The notes under the pieces were generated by a model that worked only from the letters and a program-made list of their open reading frames with translations, searched no databases and was not told where the DNA came from. The position numbers and the translations under genes were made by a program. Positions 55,052 through 64,000 of a DNA stretch of 64,000 bases are shown here, in pieces (position 1 is the first letter of the stretch; the number at the start of each line of letters is the position of its first letter). The DNA is from Burkholderia sp. OK233 (GTDB lineage: Bacteria > Pseudomonadota > Gammaproteobacteria > Burkholderiales > Burkholderiaceae), in contig NZ_OCSR01000001.1 in the NCBI RefSeq assembly GCF_900230185.1, forward strand, positions 4,960,001-5,024,000, given 5' to 3'.

Positions 55052-55888
55052 TCAATCCAGCGGCACCGTGAGCCGGTCGATCACGGCGCGCGTCTCGGGC
55101 CGCACGCCACGCCACCAGGCGAACGCTTCTGCTGCCTGCTCCACCAGCATGCCGACACCGTCCGCGACACCCCGCACACCCGCATTGCGGGCCAGTCGCA
55201 GGAAGGGCGTCAGTCTCTTGCCGTAGGCGAGTTCGTAAGCCGCGCCTGCGGGACTGAAAACGCTCGGTGGAACCGGCGGCAGATCGCCGATAAGGCTGGC
55301 CGACGTCGCGTTGACCACCAGGTCGAACTGTCCCATCGCCTCAAGATCGCCGTACCCGCAGGCGACCAGCGGACCGCTGCTCGCGACTTGTTCGACCAGC
55401 GCCCGAACCTTCGCCATATCCCTGTTGGCGACGACCAGTTCAGCGGGTCGCGCGGCAATGAACGGCAGCAAAGCACCACGCACCGCCCCACCAGCGCCGA
55501 GGACCAGCACGCGCTTGCCGGCCATCGGCAGGTTGAGGTTGACTTCGACGTCGCGCACCAAACCAACGCCGTCAAAATTTTCGGCGGCGATCTTGCCGTC
55601 CCGGAAGCTCAGCGCGTTGGCCGCGCCAGCCAGTGCCGCACGCTCGCTGCGTTCGTCGGCCATCGCGAACGCCTTCAGCTTGAGCGGCGCGGTAACGTTC
55701 ATGCCCTTGCCGCCGTCGGCGATGAAAGCACGCACAGTCGCAGCAAAAGCGTCTGGTGGGTCCAGCGGGCCTTCGATCGCCGTATAGGACATGTCCTGCT
55801 GCGTCTCTTCTGCAAAAAGCCCATGGATCAGCGGGGATTTCGTATGGCCGATCGGATTGCCGATCACTGCATACTGGTCAGTCATCAT
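55052..55888 (-). CDS. Shikimate dehydrogenase-family protein (AroE-like)
   Basis: The 278-residue product has YAVIGNPIGHTKSPLIH, the catalytic Lys in GMNVTAPLKLKAF, GAGGAVRG for nucleotide binding and a final TPFL-like region. The substrate loop reads NFDGVG where NTDG is usual, and the LPLK-like loop is APLK. It is in a catabolic operon with a CoA-transferase, so quinate/shikimate-type or another hydroxy-ring acid oxidation is more likely than biosynthesis. The start overlaps the CoA-transferase stop (ATGA). Confidence 0.85.
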   Translation of the reverse strand: MMTDQYAVIGNPIGHTKSPLIHGLFAEETQQDMSYTAIEGPLDPPDAFAATVRAFIADGGKGMNVTAPLKLKAFAMADERSERAALAGAANALSFRDGKIAAENFDGVGLVRDVEVNLNLPMAGKRVLVLGAGGAVRGALLPFIAARPAELVVANRDMAKVRALVEQVASSGPLVACGYGDLEAMGQFDLVVNATSASLIGDLPPVPPSVFSPAGAAYELAYGKRLTPFLRLARNAGVRGVADGVGMLVEQAAEAFAWWRGVRPETRAVIDRLTVPLD

Positions 55889-57105
55889 GGCCTCACTTTC
55901 GAATACAACACGCCGTCGGTTTGCATCGCGTCGATCTCGGCAGCGCCGAATCCCAGCGATTGCGCCACTTCCTCATTGTGCTGACCGAGATCGGGCGCGA
56001 CGTCGCGGATTGTTGTCTCGCAGTCGGAGAATCGGAACGGCAGGTTCGGCAGGCGCAACTTGCCGTAGCGCGGGTGCTCCTGCTCGACCACCATGCCTCG
56101 AGCGATGATCTGCGGATCGGCTAGTACCTCGTCGATGCGCTGCACCTTCGCGCACGGCACGTCGATGCCATCCAGCAGTTCGAGCACCTGCGCGACCGGT
56201 CGGCTTTCCACCCAGGGCTTCACGACGGACAGAATCTCCAACCGGTTCGTATTGCGTCCCGCGAGGGTGTGAAAGCGGGTGTCGGTGCCGAAACCGGACG
56301 GTCCGCCATGCGCTTCGACGAGCACGGCGAAGCGCTTCCATGCGTCATCCACCTGCGCCGCGATCACGAGATCGCCGTCGGCGGCACGGAACACGCCATA
56401 GAGCGTCGACGTGGGCATGTCATGACCGGTCTGCTCAGGCAGGATGCCTTGCATCGTGTAGCACTGCACCGCGTATTCGTGCATCGACACCAGTGTGTCG
56501 TACAGCGCCATGTCGATATGCTGGCCGCGGCCGCTCTTCACGCGACCGAGCAGCGCGGCATTGATTGCCGCCACCGCGTGAATGCCGGTGTACATATCGC
56601 CGAGTGAGATGCGCATCAGCGGCGGCGGCTCACCGGGATTGCCGATCATCTGCATGATCCCGCTCTTCGCTTCGGCAATCAGACCGAAACCGGCGCGATG
56701 CGCATCTGGTCCCGTATGGCCATACGCCGAAATCGAGCAGTAGACGAGGCCCGGATTGCGCGCGGACAGATCGTCATAGCCCAGCCCCAGCTTGTTCAGC
56801 GCGCCGGGCCGGTAGTTCTCGACGAACACGTCCGCCGAATCGCACAGTCGCTGCATGAATTCCTTGCCGCGCGGGTCGCGCATGTTGACGCTGACGCCGC
56901 GCTTGCCCATATTGAGCTGCAGAAAATAGCCGCTCTGCTCGTCGTCGAGCACGGTGGCGTGCTGACGCCCCGCGTCGCCGCTGCCGGGACGTTCGACCTT
57001 GATGACTTCAGCGCCAAGCGCCGCGAGGCAGCGTCCCACGTATGGGCCAGCCAGAAAATGACTGTAGTCGACGACGCGAATACCTTCGAGTGGACGTGCT
57101 TGCAT
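55885..57105 (-). CDS. CaiB/BaiF family CoA-transferase (type III)
   Basis: This 406-residue protein has IRVVDYSHFLAGPYVGRCLAALGAEVIKVE, RPGSGDAGR, a catalytic Asp in the SLGDMYTGIHA region, and DIPCAKVQRIDEV-like GIDVPCAKV. It should move CoA between carboxylic acids without ATP. The ATG at 57105 overlaps the MaoC stop (TGATG). It probably activates the pathway acid for the MaoC hydratase. Confidence 0.9.
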   Translation of the reverse strand: MQARPLEGIRVVDYSHFLAGPYVGRCLAALGAEVIKVERPGSGDAGRQHATVLDDEQSGYFLQLNMGKRGVSVNMRDPRGKEFMQRLCDSADVFVENYRPGALNKLGLGYDDLSARNPGLVYCSISAYGHTGPDAHRAGFGLIAEAKSGIMQMIGNPGEPPPLMRISLGDMYTGIHAVAAINAALLGRVKSGRGQHIDMALYDTLVSMHEYAVQCYTMQGILPEQTGHDMPTSTLYGVFRAADGDLVIAAQVDDAWKRFAVLVEAHGGPSGFGTDTRFHTLAGRNTNRLEILSVVKPWVESRPVAQVLELLDGIDVPCAKVQRIDEVLADPQIIARGMVVEQEHPRYGKLRLPNLPFRFSDCETTIRDVAPDLGQHNEEVAQSLGFGAAEIDAMQTDGVLYSKVRP

Positions 57106-57563
57106 CAGAATGCTCCCGGTCGGCGCGGCACCATCAGACGATGCTCGCCATGCTGGACGACCTGGCCGTCCTGATTGATCAGCTCAGACGGGAGTACAAC
57201 GATCCCCCAGCCTGCGCGGCTCTTGCTCGCGCGCATCGCGCCCACGCGGAATTTCACGTGCAGCACGTCGTTGACCTTGATCGGCAAATTGAAGTCCCAC
57301 GTCCAGCCGAGCGACATCCCCGGCAGAAAACGGTATTCGCTTTGAGTCTTGAGCCCATCGGCGATAGACAAGCCAAACAGACCGTGCGCGACGATCGAAC
57401 CGAAGTGGCTCGCGTTCGCGTATTCCTCGTCCACATGCACTGGCGTGTGATCGCCGGTAAGGTCGGCGTAGGCCAGAATGCGTTCCTTCGTCACCGTGTA
57501 GTTCGGGCTCACGCATTCGTCGCCTTCGCGGGCATCGTCCCAATATTTATCGACGATCGTCAT
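57105..57563 (-). CDS. MaoC family dehydratase
   Basis: The 152-residue hot-dog protein has the hydratase 2 motif YADLTGDHTPVHVDEEYA with catalytic Asp and His, and IVAHGLFGLSIADGL. The ATG at 57563 follows GGAGGTG. It should hydrate or dehydrate an enoyl-CoA-type substrate delivered by the CoA-transferase encoded next to it. Confidence 0.88.
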   Translation of the reverse strand: MTIVDKYWDDAREGDECVSPNYTVTKERILAYADLTGDHTPVHVDEEYANASHFGSIVAHGLFGLSIADGLKTQSEYRFLPGMSLGWTWDFNLPIKVNDVLHVKFRVGAMRASKSRAGWGIVVLPSELINQDGQVVQHGEHRLMVPRRPGAF

Positions 57564-57564
57564 G

Positions 57565-57957
57565 TCACACCTCCGCACGCGGGTTGATGTCCAGTGCCCG
57601 CGCCACGCACGATGCGGGCCTGGCCTGGATCAGTTCGACGGCGAGGCCGTCGGGCAGACGCAACCAGTTGCGTCCCTGCGGCATTTCGCTGACGTTGTAC
57701 CGTTGCGCGGCGGCGAGCGCCGCCTCCATGTCTTCGCACATCACGCCGAGGTGGCCGAGGCGGCCTTCGGGCGCGTCATGGTTCGGGTTATGGATGAATT
57801 GCAAACCGCCGAGCGTCCAGTACTGACGGGGTACCTCGACGGTGCCATCGACCTCGCGCATCGTCATGCCGAGCACGTCTTCGAAAAAGCGGATGTGCCA
57901 GTGAATATCCTTCACCCAGATGGCGACATGTTCCAGATAGGCCTTGCTGCCGTTCAT
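57565..57957 (-). CDS. VOC family (glyoxalase-like) protein
   Basis: This 130-residue single-module protein has YLEHVAIWVKDI with a metal-ligand His, FFEDVLGM, and LGHLGVMCEDM, ending in LPDGLAVELIQ with the usual Glu ligand. Members include lyases, epimerases such as methylmalonyl-CoA epimerase, and dioxygenases. The operon context with CoA-transferase and MaoC favours an isomerase or lyase acting on a CoA intermediate. Confidence 0.85.
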   Translation of the reverse strand: MNGSKAYLEHVAIWVKDIHWHIRFFEDVLGMTMREVDGTVEVPRQYWTLGGLQFIHNPNHDAPEGRLGHLGVMCEDMEAALAAAQRYNVSEMPQGRNWLRLPDGLAVELIQARPASCVARALDINPRAEV

Positions 57958-58002
57958 GCGGTTGTCTCCTTCCCATGCAAAGTGTCGACCCGAGTTAGCG
58001 CT

Positions 58003-58971
58003 TTAGCGCGTTACCCCGGTCCCAAGCAAAATGTTGCTGTGTTGTCGATCGGTCATGGCACGCTCGATGCCCTTGATGCAGGCCACCAGCGTCGCGTTGA
58101 CCGGGGTCGGCACGCCGTGCCGTTGTCCCCAGCGCACGACCGCGCCGTTGATAAAGTCGATCTCGGTGATGGAGCCTTTTTCGAGGCTTTGCAGCATCGA
58201 GGTCTTGAAGGCAGCGGAAAGTCCTTCGCCAGCGAGGGTCCACGGGCGTTCAGGATCGGTGGTGGAGAGCGTCACGCCGGCGGCGTGGGCGACCGCTATC
58301 GCTTCGGCGACCGCCGCGAGCGCGGCCGTTTTCAGAAGCGGCTCGTCGTAAAGTTGGCCGTAGGTCAGGCCGGTGGCGCCCGTCAGCGCGCCTGTTGCGA
58401 CATTGACCAGCAGCTTGTCCCACATCGTGCCGACGATGTTGTCGCTGACCGTGGTGGCCAGTCCGGCGGCATTGAAGGTTTCGGCGATCGCCGTCGCTCG
58501 GGAGGTGATCCGGCCGTCGAGTTCGCCGATGTAAGTCGCCTTGCCGGCGACGCCGGACTCGACGTGCCCCGGATTGCGCATCACCCCGCCAACGTACGTC
58601 TTGCCGGCCAGTACGCGCTCGCGACCCACGATGTCCGCGAGCACATCTTCGTGCCCTAGGCCGTTCTGCAACGACAGGACGAGCGTTTCGGGTCCGATCA
58701 GCTCCAGGGCGCCGCGCATCGCCGCTTCGGTATGAAATGACTTGACCAGCACGATGACCAGATCGACGGCGTCGGCCTCGGCGGCTTGCGTCGTGGCCCG
58801 GACCTTCACGCGGCGCGAGCCGTTTGCATCGTCTACCCGCAGATCATCGCGGCGCATGGCTTCGACATGCGCCGCCGAGCGGTTCAGCAACCAGACTTCG
58901 TTGCCGCCTTCGGTCAGCGCCGCGCCAATGGCACAACCCAGTGCACCCGCACCCAGAATCGCAATCTTCAC
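58003..58971 (-). CDS. Ketopantoate reductase (PanE/ApbA) family protein
   Basis: The 322-residue protein has KIAILGAGALGCAIG for NADPH, LVKSFHTE, the catalytic-Lys region around GKTYVGGV and KLLVNVATGALTGATG, and the Glu in KGSITEIDFINGAVV. A GTG at 58971 after AAGGAGACG is preferred to the frame start at 59016. It is first in the operon and is likely a 2-oxoacid or 2-hydroxyacid oxidoreductase of the catabolic route; a role in pantothenate synthesis is less likely here. Confidence 0.85.
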   Translation of the reverse strand: MKIAILGAGALGCAIGAALTEGGNEVWLLNRSAAHVEAMRRDDLRVDDANGSRRVKVRATTQAAEADAVDLVIVLVKSFHTEAAMRGALELIGPETLVLSLQNGLGHEDVLADIVGRERVLAGKTYVGGVMRNPGHVESGVAGKATYIGELDGRITSRATAIAETFNAAGLATTVSDNIVGTMWDKLLVNVATGALTGATGLTYGQLYDEPLLKTAALAAVAEAIAVAHAAGVTLSTTDPERPWTLAGEGLSAAFKTSMLQSLEKGSITEIDFINGAVVRWGQRHGVPTPVNATLVACIKGIERAMTDRQHSNILLGTGVTR

Positions 58972-59036
58972 TGACGTCTCCTTGATATGGAGGTCAAGAT
59001 ACGATTCGGTGCTCATGCTGGCAATGCAATGGATAC

Positions 59037-59048
59037 AATGACGTCATT
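59037..59048. promoter_or_regulatory. Palindrome AATGACGTCATT in panE-like/LysR divergent promoter
   Basis: This perfect 12-bp palindrome sits in the 95-nt gap between divergent starts, 18 nt before the LysR ATG. It could be an autoregulatory operator. Confidence 0.35.
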
Positions 59049-59066
59049 ACGCTGGGCAATATAGCC

Positions 59067-59972
59067 ATGAACTCGACAGAACTTCCCGATCTGAAGCTGC
59101 TGCAGCTTTTCGACCTTCTTTACGATGTCCGCAGCGTCACGCGCGTGGCCGAGCAGCTAGGACAGAGTCAGCCAACGATCAGCATCTGGCTGGGGCGTTT
59201 GCGGGAGCATCTGCAAGACCCGCTGTTCATACGTACACCGGGCGGCATGGCACCGACGCCGCAAGCCGATGCGCTGATCGGTCCGTGCCGGGAGATTCTC
59301 GAATCACTGCGGCGCTTCGCTGCGTGGGAGATTGCATTCGATCCCACGACCGCAAAGAGGCGGTTCCGCATCTGCATGACCGACGCGAGCCACATCACGC
59401 TCCTTCCTCGTATGCTGGCGCACGTGCGGGCGCAGGCGCCGGGGATCCGCCTCGAAGCGGCCAGGATCGACGGTAATACCGAACGCGCGCTGGAATCAGG
59501 TGAGGCAGACCTTGCGATCGGTCATGTGCCATGGCTCGGCGGCGGCGTTTACCAGCAGCAGTTGTACACGCAGGACTGGGTGTGTCTGATGAATAAGCAT
59601 CACCCGCGAGTGCACGGAAAGCTCGGTTTAAAGCAGTACCGTGCGGAAGGCCATGTGGCCATCGCGGCGGGGACGGGAGCGCAATTGCTGGAGCAGGCGC
59701 TCGTGCGCGAACACGTTGAGCGGGACATCGTACTCGAGTTGCCGGGCTTTCTCGGGCTCGCGGCCATCATCAAGAGCACCGACCTGATTGCGACGCTGCC
59801 GCGACATATCGGCGAGACGCTGGCTAAGGTGAATGACCTGTCGGTGCATCCGTGTCCGATACCCGTGGAGGGATTTGCGGTGCGGCAGCACTGGCACGCC
59901 CGCTATCACCAAGAAGCGGGAAATCGCTGGCTGCGCGATCTGGTGGCTCAGCTATTCAGCAGTTTGCGCTGA
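59067..59972 (+). CDS. LysR family regulator (NodD/SyrM-like)
   Basis: The 301-residue protein has an HTH in VRSVTRVAEQLGQSQPTISIWLGRLR with LHDPLF-like LQDPLFIRTPGG, characteristic of the NodD/LinR branch. It diverges from the PanE-to-AroE operon and probably controls it. The C-terminal HARYHQEAGNRWLRDL is also typical of this branch. Confidence 0.88.
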   Translation: MNSTELPDLKLLQLFDLLYDVRSVTRVAEQLGQSQPTISIWLGRLREHLQDPLFIRTPGGMAPTPQADALIGPCREILESLRRFAAWEIAFDPTTAKRRFRICMTDASHITLLPRMLAHVRAQAPGIRLEAARIDGNTERALESGEADLAIGHVPWLGGGVYQQQLYTQDWVCLMNKHHPRVHGKLGLKQYRAEGHVAIAAGTGAQLLEQALVREHVERDIVLELPGFLGLAAIIKSTDLIATLPRHIGETLAKVNDLSVHPCPIPVEGFAVRQHWHARYHQEAGNRWLRDLVAQLFSSLR

Positions 59973-60165
59973 CGTTTCGCGTGACGTCGGTTGTCGTGGC
60001 GCCGCGAGAGGCTCTGCCTTCTTAAAATGTGCTTTTGCAGGGCGTCAGCCGAGTGGCCGTCAGTCGTAACGTGCATCGTGCATCTGCACGTCGTCTTTGT
60101 CGTTGAACTGATCCGTGGCATAGAGGGCCACTCCGTATTGCACGTCCGTAAGCAATTGCGACCAT

Positions 60166-60650
60166 TTAACCGCCCACTAGGCCGAGCTCTTGCAGCCGAA
60201 TCACCATCGCTTTGATTGACAAACCGAACCGATCCGCGAGTGATGTGAATCGGCGACCACCAAAGGAGTGCGCTCCGGCCACGGCCGCAGCGAATTCAAG
60301 GGAGCCTGTGTTTGCACGCATCAGTTCCTGGCCCTTTTCCCCGCGAAGGTGATACGCGACCGCATCCGTCAATGGCAGCGGCATATAGCTGAATCGAAGC
60401 TCGAACTCTTCCTTAATGAGTTTTTCAGAAGCAAGAGAACAGGCGGCGAAATAGTCAGCGTCTTGCTCGATCTGTGGACGAGCGCTCGAACCTACTTCTG
60501 AAATCGGGCGGTCGCGGTGAAAGACCTCGCCGGGATGCAGCATGTAATGCCCAATCTCGTGCGCGCCGGTAAAGCGCATGGCGCCTTCTGAAAAATGCGT
60601 CGACGCTGAGACAATCCCCCGATTGCGGTTCAGTGTCGAGGCCTGTTTCA
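60166..60650 (-). pseudogene. ImmA/IrrE family metallopeptidase, 5' end removed by IS
   Basis: The remaining frame encodes TLNRNRGIVSASTHFSEGAM then FTGAHEIGHYMLH with the zinc HExxH motif, and continues through a helical C-terminal half to 60166. The N-terminal portion is missing, because an ISNCY-like element begins at about 60651. An internal ATG at 60579 could allow translation of a short form. Intact homologues act as metalloproteases or antitoxin-linked regulators of mobile elements. No partner gene is visible. Confidence 0.75.
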
Positions 60651-62210
60651 GATGTCCCGGTTCTGGCCAAGTTCCGATGTCCGCCTCCGGGTTGTTAAAT
60701 ATCTCTATCTGGAAGGGGTTTTGAGCACCGAGCCTGCCCGCGTTCCGGCGGTTCCCAGCACGATCTCGTTCAGGTCGCCCACGGTGAGTTCGCGTTGCTT
60801 GCGCGTCCCGGTGGGACGGACCCTGGGGCGAACTTCATCACCCCGATTGGTGCGCGATGGCGAGCCTGCTGCCCGCCGGTTATCGCGCTCGGCCTGCACC
60901 TGCTGGGCAACCCTGAGCGCGTGCCCCAGACGCTTGTTCTCGATGACCGCCCCCTGATCAATCTCCGAGAGCCGGTCATAGCGGGAGCAGGGCAGAGCGC
61001 TGCCGTCAGCGCGGATCTCGATGCGCCCGTCCGGATATTCATAGACGTCGATGTAGTGATGGATCCGACCGCGGTACACCGCCGTGTCTTCGAGCAGATA
61101 GATCACCCGGTCATACTGGACGGTCAGCGTGTTCGACACGCAGCGTGTTGCCCGGTGCGTCAGGATCAGGTCGAGATCTTTGTCGTCGCGCAGTGACCGG
61201 TGTGCATTAAACGCGCTCTTCGGCGGCTTGCCAAAGCGCGTGTTGTAGTCAGCGATGAAGTGGGGCGCATTGTCGTTCGCGGTTTCATGTGTATCGATCC
61301 CGCACAACCTCAGTTCCTTCACGAGCCGGTCCTGCAAGGTCAGGTTCGCCCGTTCAACCCGCCCCTTGGCCTGGCTGCTGTTGGCACACCATGACTCGAT
61401 ATTGAGCTCGTACAGAGCCCGCCCAAACTGCGTAAATCCCTTGCCGGCCGTCGTCGACGTCTGCGCCGAGCGGAACACGGTGGCCTTGTCGCTGTAGAAC
61501 GCCACCGGCTTGCCATGCTGCCTGAGATACCTGCGCGTCGCCTCGAAGTAACTGAAGGTCGATTCGGTGACCGTGAAGAGCAGCGCCATCAGCCGGCTGG
61601 TCGCATCGTCGACATACACCAGCAGCGTGCAGGCTGGCGCCCGTTGCTCGAACCAGCGGTGATCGCTGCCGTCGATCTGCACCAGCTCGCCCACGCAGGC
61701 CCGACGACTGCGCAACTGATGGATCTTCGGCGGCCGCTGCCGGCGCGGAATCCATAAGCCCGCATCCGTTATCAGATGCCTGACGGTTTCCTTGGCCAGC
61801 CGCAGCCCATGGCATTCACGCAACTTCCCGCAGGCCAGCGTCGGCCCAAAATCGGCGTAGCGTTCACGCACCAGCGCCATCGCCCGCGCACGGACATCCA
61901 CCGGCAGTTCGCGGTCCACGCCGCGCCGAGACGAGCCCAGCCGGTCCAGCAGCCTCGTAGCGCCGCACCAGCCGGTTGACCTGGCGCTCACACAGCTGCA
62001 GCCGTTCAGCCGCCAGTACGATCGTCAGACAATGCTGGACGACCGCCTCGATGATCTTCACGCGCTCGAGCTCGTGCATGCTGATCGTGATGAATCCACG
62101 TCCGTTCATGGTCTGGCTCCGGGCTCGCTGGGATGCCGCAGCATGCGCCACAGCAGCCAGCCCGGAGCAGGAAACCGGACATTTCTAATGAGCCAGAACC
62201 GGACATTTCT
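60651..62210. mobile_element. ISNCY-like insertion sequence
   Basis: The left end contains ATGTCCCGGTTCTGGC at about 60652 and a second ATGTCCG copy at about 60683. The right end on the other strand has ATGTCCGGTTCTGGC followed by another ATGTCCGG copy. The ends are therefore imperfect inverted repeats with subterminal repeats. The transposase between them is frameshifted. A target duplication is not clear (GCCTG/GCCCTG at best), and exact ends are uncertain by a few bases. It interrupts the ImmA/IrrE gene. Confidence 0.7.
60705..62109 (-). pseudogene. ISNCY family transposase, frameshifted
   Basis: The N-terminal HTH part (MHELERVKIIEAVVQHCLT, RLQLCERQVNRLVRRY) runs from ATG 62109 to about 61920 in one frame. 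The remainder (VRERYADFGPTLACGKL, ELVQIDGSDHRWFE, FYSDKATVFR, ANSSQAKGRVERANLTLQDRLVKEL) continues in another. The DDE residues in QIDGS, YSDKATVF and GRVERAN are present. The shift near 61920-61935 breaks one gene; programmed frameshifting is possible, but no slippery heptamer stands out. Confidence 0.75.
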
Positions 62211-63916
62211 AAAAAGCCCTGACATGTTGTGATTTGATTGATTGTTGATAATTTATATTATGTAAAATCATAGATGCGCCCAAAACGACGACCGCTACGA
62301 CGACGTTGGTTTGCAAAGTGACCGACGCAAGCAATCTCGACCACTAGCGCTATCTAAATCTAACCACCACGCGACTTAGTTTGGGCTTCCGGTCAACTTG
62401 CGCCCAAACTTGCATCACCGTGATCAACAGGTGATCAGCGTTACTTCTTGTCAGACGCCAACCAACCTACAACTGCTCGGCGGCTGTCAACTGGCCACCT
62501 TTGCCTCGCCACGAGGAACTGAGGTGTCCAGCGGACTGCCTTTCAAAGCTGCTCTCGCCTGGGAAATGACGTCTGTTGCTTGGCGCTCGAAGTATCGACT
62601 CCTTGCTCGGCCGCAGCAGCCCGTGGATTGACTCGCTCAGGCGGCTTCTAGCGTGGTGGAGAAATACCAACCGGCTTCACAACTGTTACCGAGGCTCTTC
62701 CCCTGCCTTCACCGATGCTTCTGCGCAGGAGCGCCCTTCCTTGATGTCGATCCACTGTCTTCACGCGCAGCACCAGCGGCCAATGGGTACGGCGTAGCGG
62801 ATCACCGGTCTTCGACCGGATCCCCTACTACAAATGGGTCGCCGACCTTTACCGCTATTTGTCCCTGGGCGTTGCCGTGACTCCAGATGCGATCAATGGT
62901 CATAAGGCAACAAATGATTGCCTGATTGTCTCACTCTTGTCTGGCACAACCTCAGCAACATTGAGCCCCTGTTCAATAACGTCCATGACACACCTCGTGA
63001 ATTCATCCGCGAACTTTTGACTTTCTGTCGCTCACCTGTAAATTTACCAGACCGAATAGCTGTAAGACTTTGGATGTCGGCACAGGAGTGCAGATGCGAA
63101 AGCAACCCCGGTGCCTCAGGGTTGGATTGCGGAGGATGATTGTCCTTCGTGCAACGGGCAGAAACCATATCAGAAACCTTAGCTATGCATCCACAGTCAC
63201 CGGCAGTTGTGGCGCCACGGGGACGCAAAAAGCATTATCTTGGTGTCAGCCGGTGCCGTGCCAAGCAGTCCACGATGTGCAGTATGTTGGTATCGTCTCG
63301 CGACCTCAATAGCGAGCCATCGCTTGAACTCATGCAGCGTCAGCAGCATGTCCGGCGACGCAATCTCCGCCGCACAGTTGCTATCGTGGAACTGAGGTTA
63401 AGTCGGTCTTCATTGCACGCACAGAATGATCACATCGCGCTCAAAGTGACGTCCTGCGAACAGATCCTCCATACTCTTGAGCTTGTTCATCGTCGGCTCT
63501 CAAAACGGTCAGCCTGACACTTTAACCGAGTCGCCTTCGCTATTTGCACCAGAGCCCTCGCCCTCATCGCCGACAAGCTCGAATTCTCGGCCTTCAACTT
63601 ACATGCTTCGTAATCCGCATTACCTACTCTACTCTTTGCAATTGCGAGGGAAGTTCACTCAAACGCACCGTCAAGAATCGGTGGCCAACTATTGCCGGTT
63701 ACTCCCCATAGAAAAATAAATCATCCGCAGACCTTTGCGTGCGCCCTTCAAGGGGTTCCCCCGACTTCAGCAAATCCATCACGCCGCCGTAATGCCAGAT
63801 ACATAGGCATGCACGCGGCATCAGAGATCCCCTTCCGAGCATTGTTGTCCGCAAACAGGCGGCCAGGAGCAGATCGGTCGCCCTTTTCGACTTTTCTCTC
63901 TGTAATTGGAATCCGT
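62211..63916. other. Gene-poor region with mobile-element remnants
   Basis: About 1.7 kb without an intact gene. It begins with very AT-rich sequence (62225-62275), has several short frames without family resemblance, and contains an IS6-family transposase start at 63408-63490. No terminal repeats of a complete element were found. Confidence 0.5.
63408..63490 (-). pseudogene. IS6-family transposase N-terminal remnant
   Basis: The minus-strand reading from ATG 63490 gives MEDLFAGRHFERDVIILCVQ before a stop at 63408. This matches the conserved start of IS26/IS240-type transposases (xDLFxGRHFDxxVIILCVRWYL). No further similarity was seen beyond it, so only a decayed fragment remains. Confidence 0.6.
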
Positions 63917-64000
63917 ATGATGAATTTCAGAAATTTGACCGTCAAGGCAAAGCTTTGGTCGGGTTTCGGCGTGCTCGCCGCGCTCGTACTGATCGTTTCG
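63917..64000 (+). CDS. Methyl-accepting chemotaxis protein, N-terminus only
   Basis: From tandem ATGs at 63917/63920 the frame is open to the window edge: NLTVKAKLWSGFGVLAALVLIVS. This is the typical start of Burkholderia Tar/Tsr-type receptors, a short basic head followed by the first membrane segment. Only 28 codons are visible, so sensing and signalling domains cannot be assessed. Confidence 0.6.
   Translation, partial: MMNFRNLTVKAKLWSGFGVLAALVLIVS

Noticed and set aside
54709..55071. Plus-strand 120-residue frame opposite the aroQ fragment
   Set aside because: It starts without a ribosome-binding site, runs antisense to the aroQ fragment and the aroE end, and matches no family I recognise.
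61920..61935. Programmed frameshift in the ISNCY-like transposase
   Set aside because: No clear slippery heptamer or following structure was seen, and family members normally have one frame; a mutation is simpler.
1..64000. CRISPR arrays, complete rRNA or tRNA genes, riboswitches
   Set aside because: No regularly spaced repeats, rRNA segments or complete tRNA cloverleaf were recognised by eye.

Overview
The window is GC-rich, densely coded DNA that most resembles a Burkholderia/Paraburkholderia-type betaproteobacterium. The grounds are a typical Burkholderia porin, a Recombinase-in-Trio (RIT) element, many LysR and IclR regulators with catabolic operons, and paired pxpABC and ydc/pat nitrogen-scavenging loci. 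It reads as an accessory, catabolism-rich part of a large replicon that has been hit by several mobile elements.

Region 1 (1-24.7 kb) is a large catabolic regulon for an unidentified hydrophobic cyclic compound. It holds an amidohydrolase (cut by the window edge), an IclR regulator, a P450-type ferredoxin, an SDR, a type I extradiol dioxygenase, an FAH-family hydrolase, two MFS transporters, two more SDRs, an alpha/beta hydrolase, an enoyl-CoA hydratase, a VOC-like protein, and the envelope set RND(MMPL)-YCF48-DUF1329-DUF1302. A divergent GMC alcohol dehydrogenase and an aldehyde dehydrogenase close it. Nearly the same 16-bp palindrome lies upstream of the IclR/ferredoxin pair and upstream of the DUF1302 operon, so the two ends probably share a regulator. 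Two of the three SDRs lack canonical catalytic residues.

Region 2 (25.4-40.6 kb) is a polyamine/GABA locus: ydcSTUV ABC importer, porin, amino-acid permease, gamma-aminobutyraldehyde dehydrogenase (patD-like) and a LysR regulator. A 35-bp operator is repeated upstream of ydcS and patD, 17 nt from the same -10 hexamer. An IS4-family element has inserted exactly at the ydcS -10 and duplicated it. A 3.55-kb RIT element splits ydcV inside a conserved codon run and carries a perfect 32-bp palindrome at one junction. The importer therefore looks doubly damaged while patD keeps an intact promoter.

Region 3 (40.6-49.6 kb) has two small unknown genes and a stretch without clear genes. It then has a six-gene operon (pxpA, biotin carboxyl carrier, biotin carboxylase, pxpB, pxpC, NCS1 permease) diverging from a LysR gene that is a paralogue of the patD-linked one.

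Region 4 (49.8-60 kb) has two LysR-controlled minus-strand operons: a frameshifted MFS transporter with a GAF protein and a CocE/NonD hydrolase, and a PanE-VOC-MaoC-CaiB-AroE operon ending in a truncated aroQ. Region 5 (60-64 kb) is a mosaic of decay: an ImmA/IrrE protease gene cut by an ISNCY-like element with a frameshifted transposase, an IS6-family remnant, gene-poor DNA, and the start of a chemotaxis receptor gene at the right edge.
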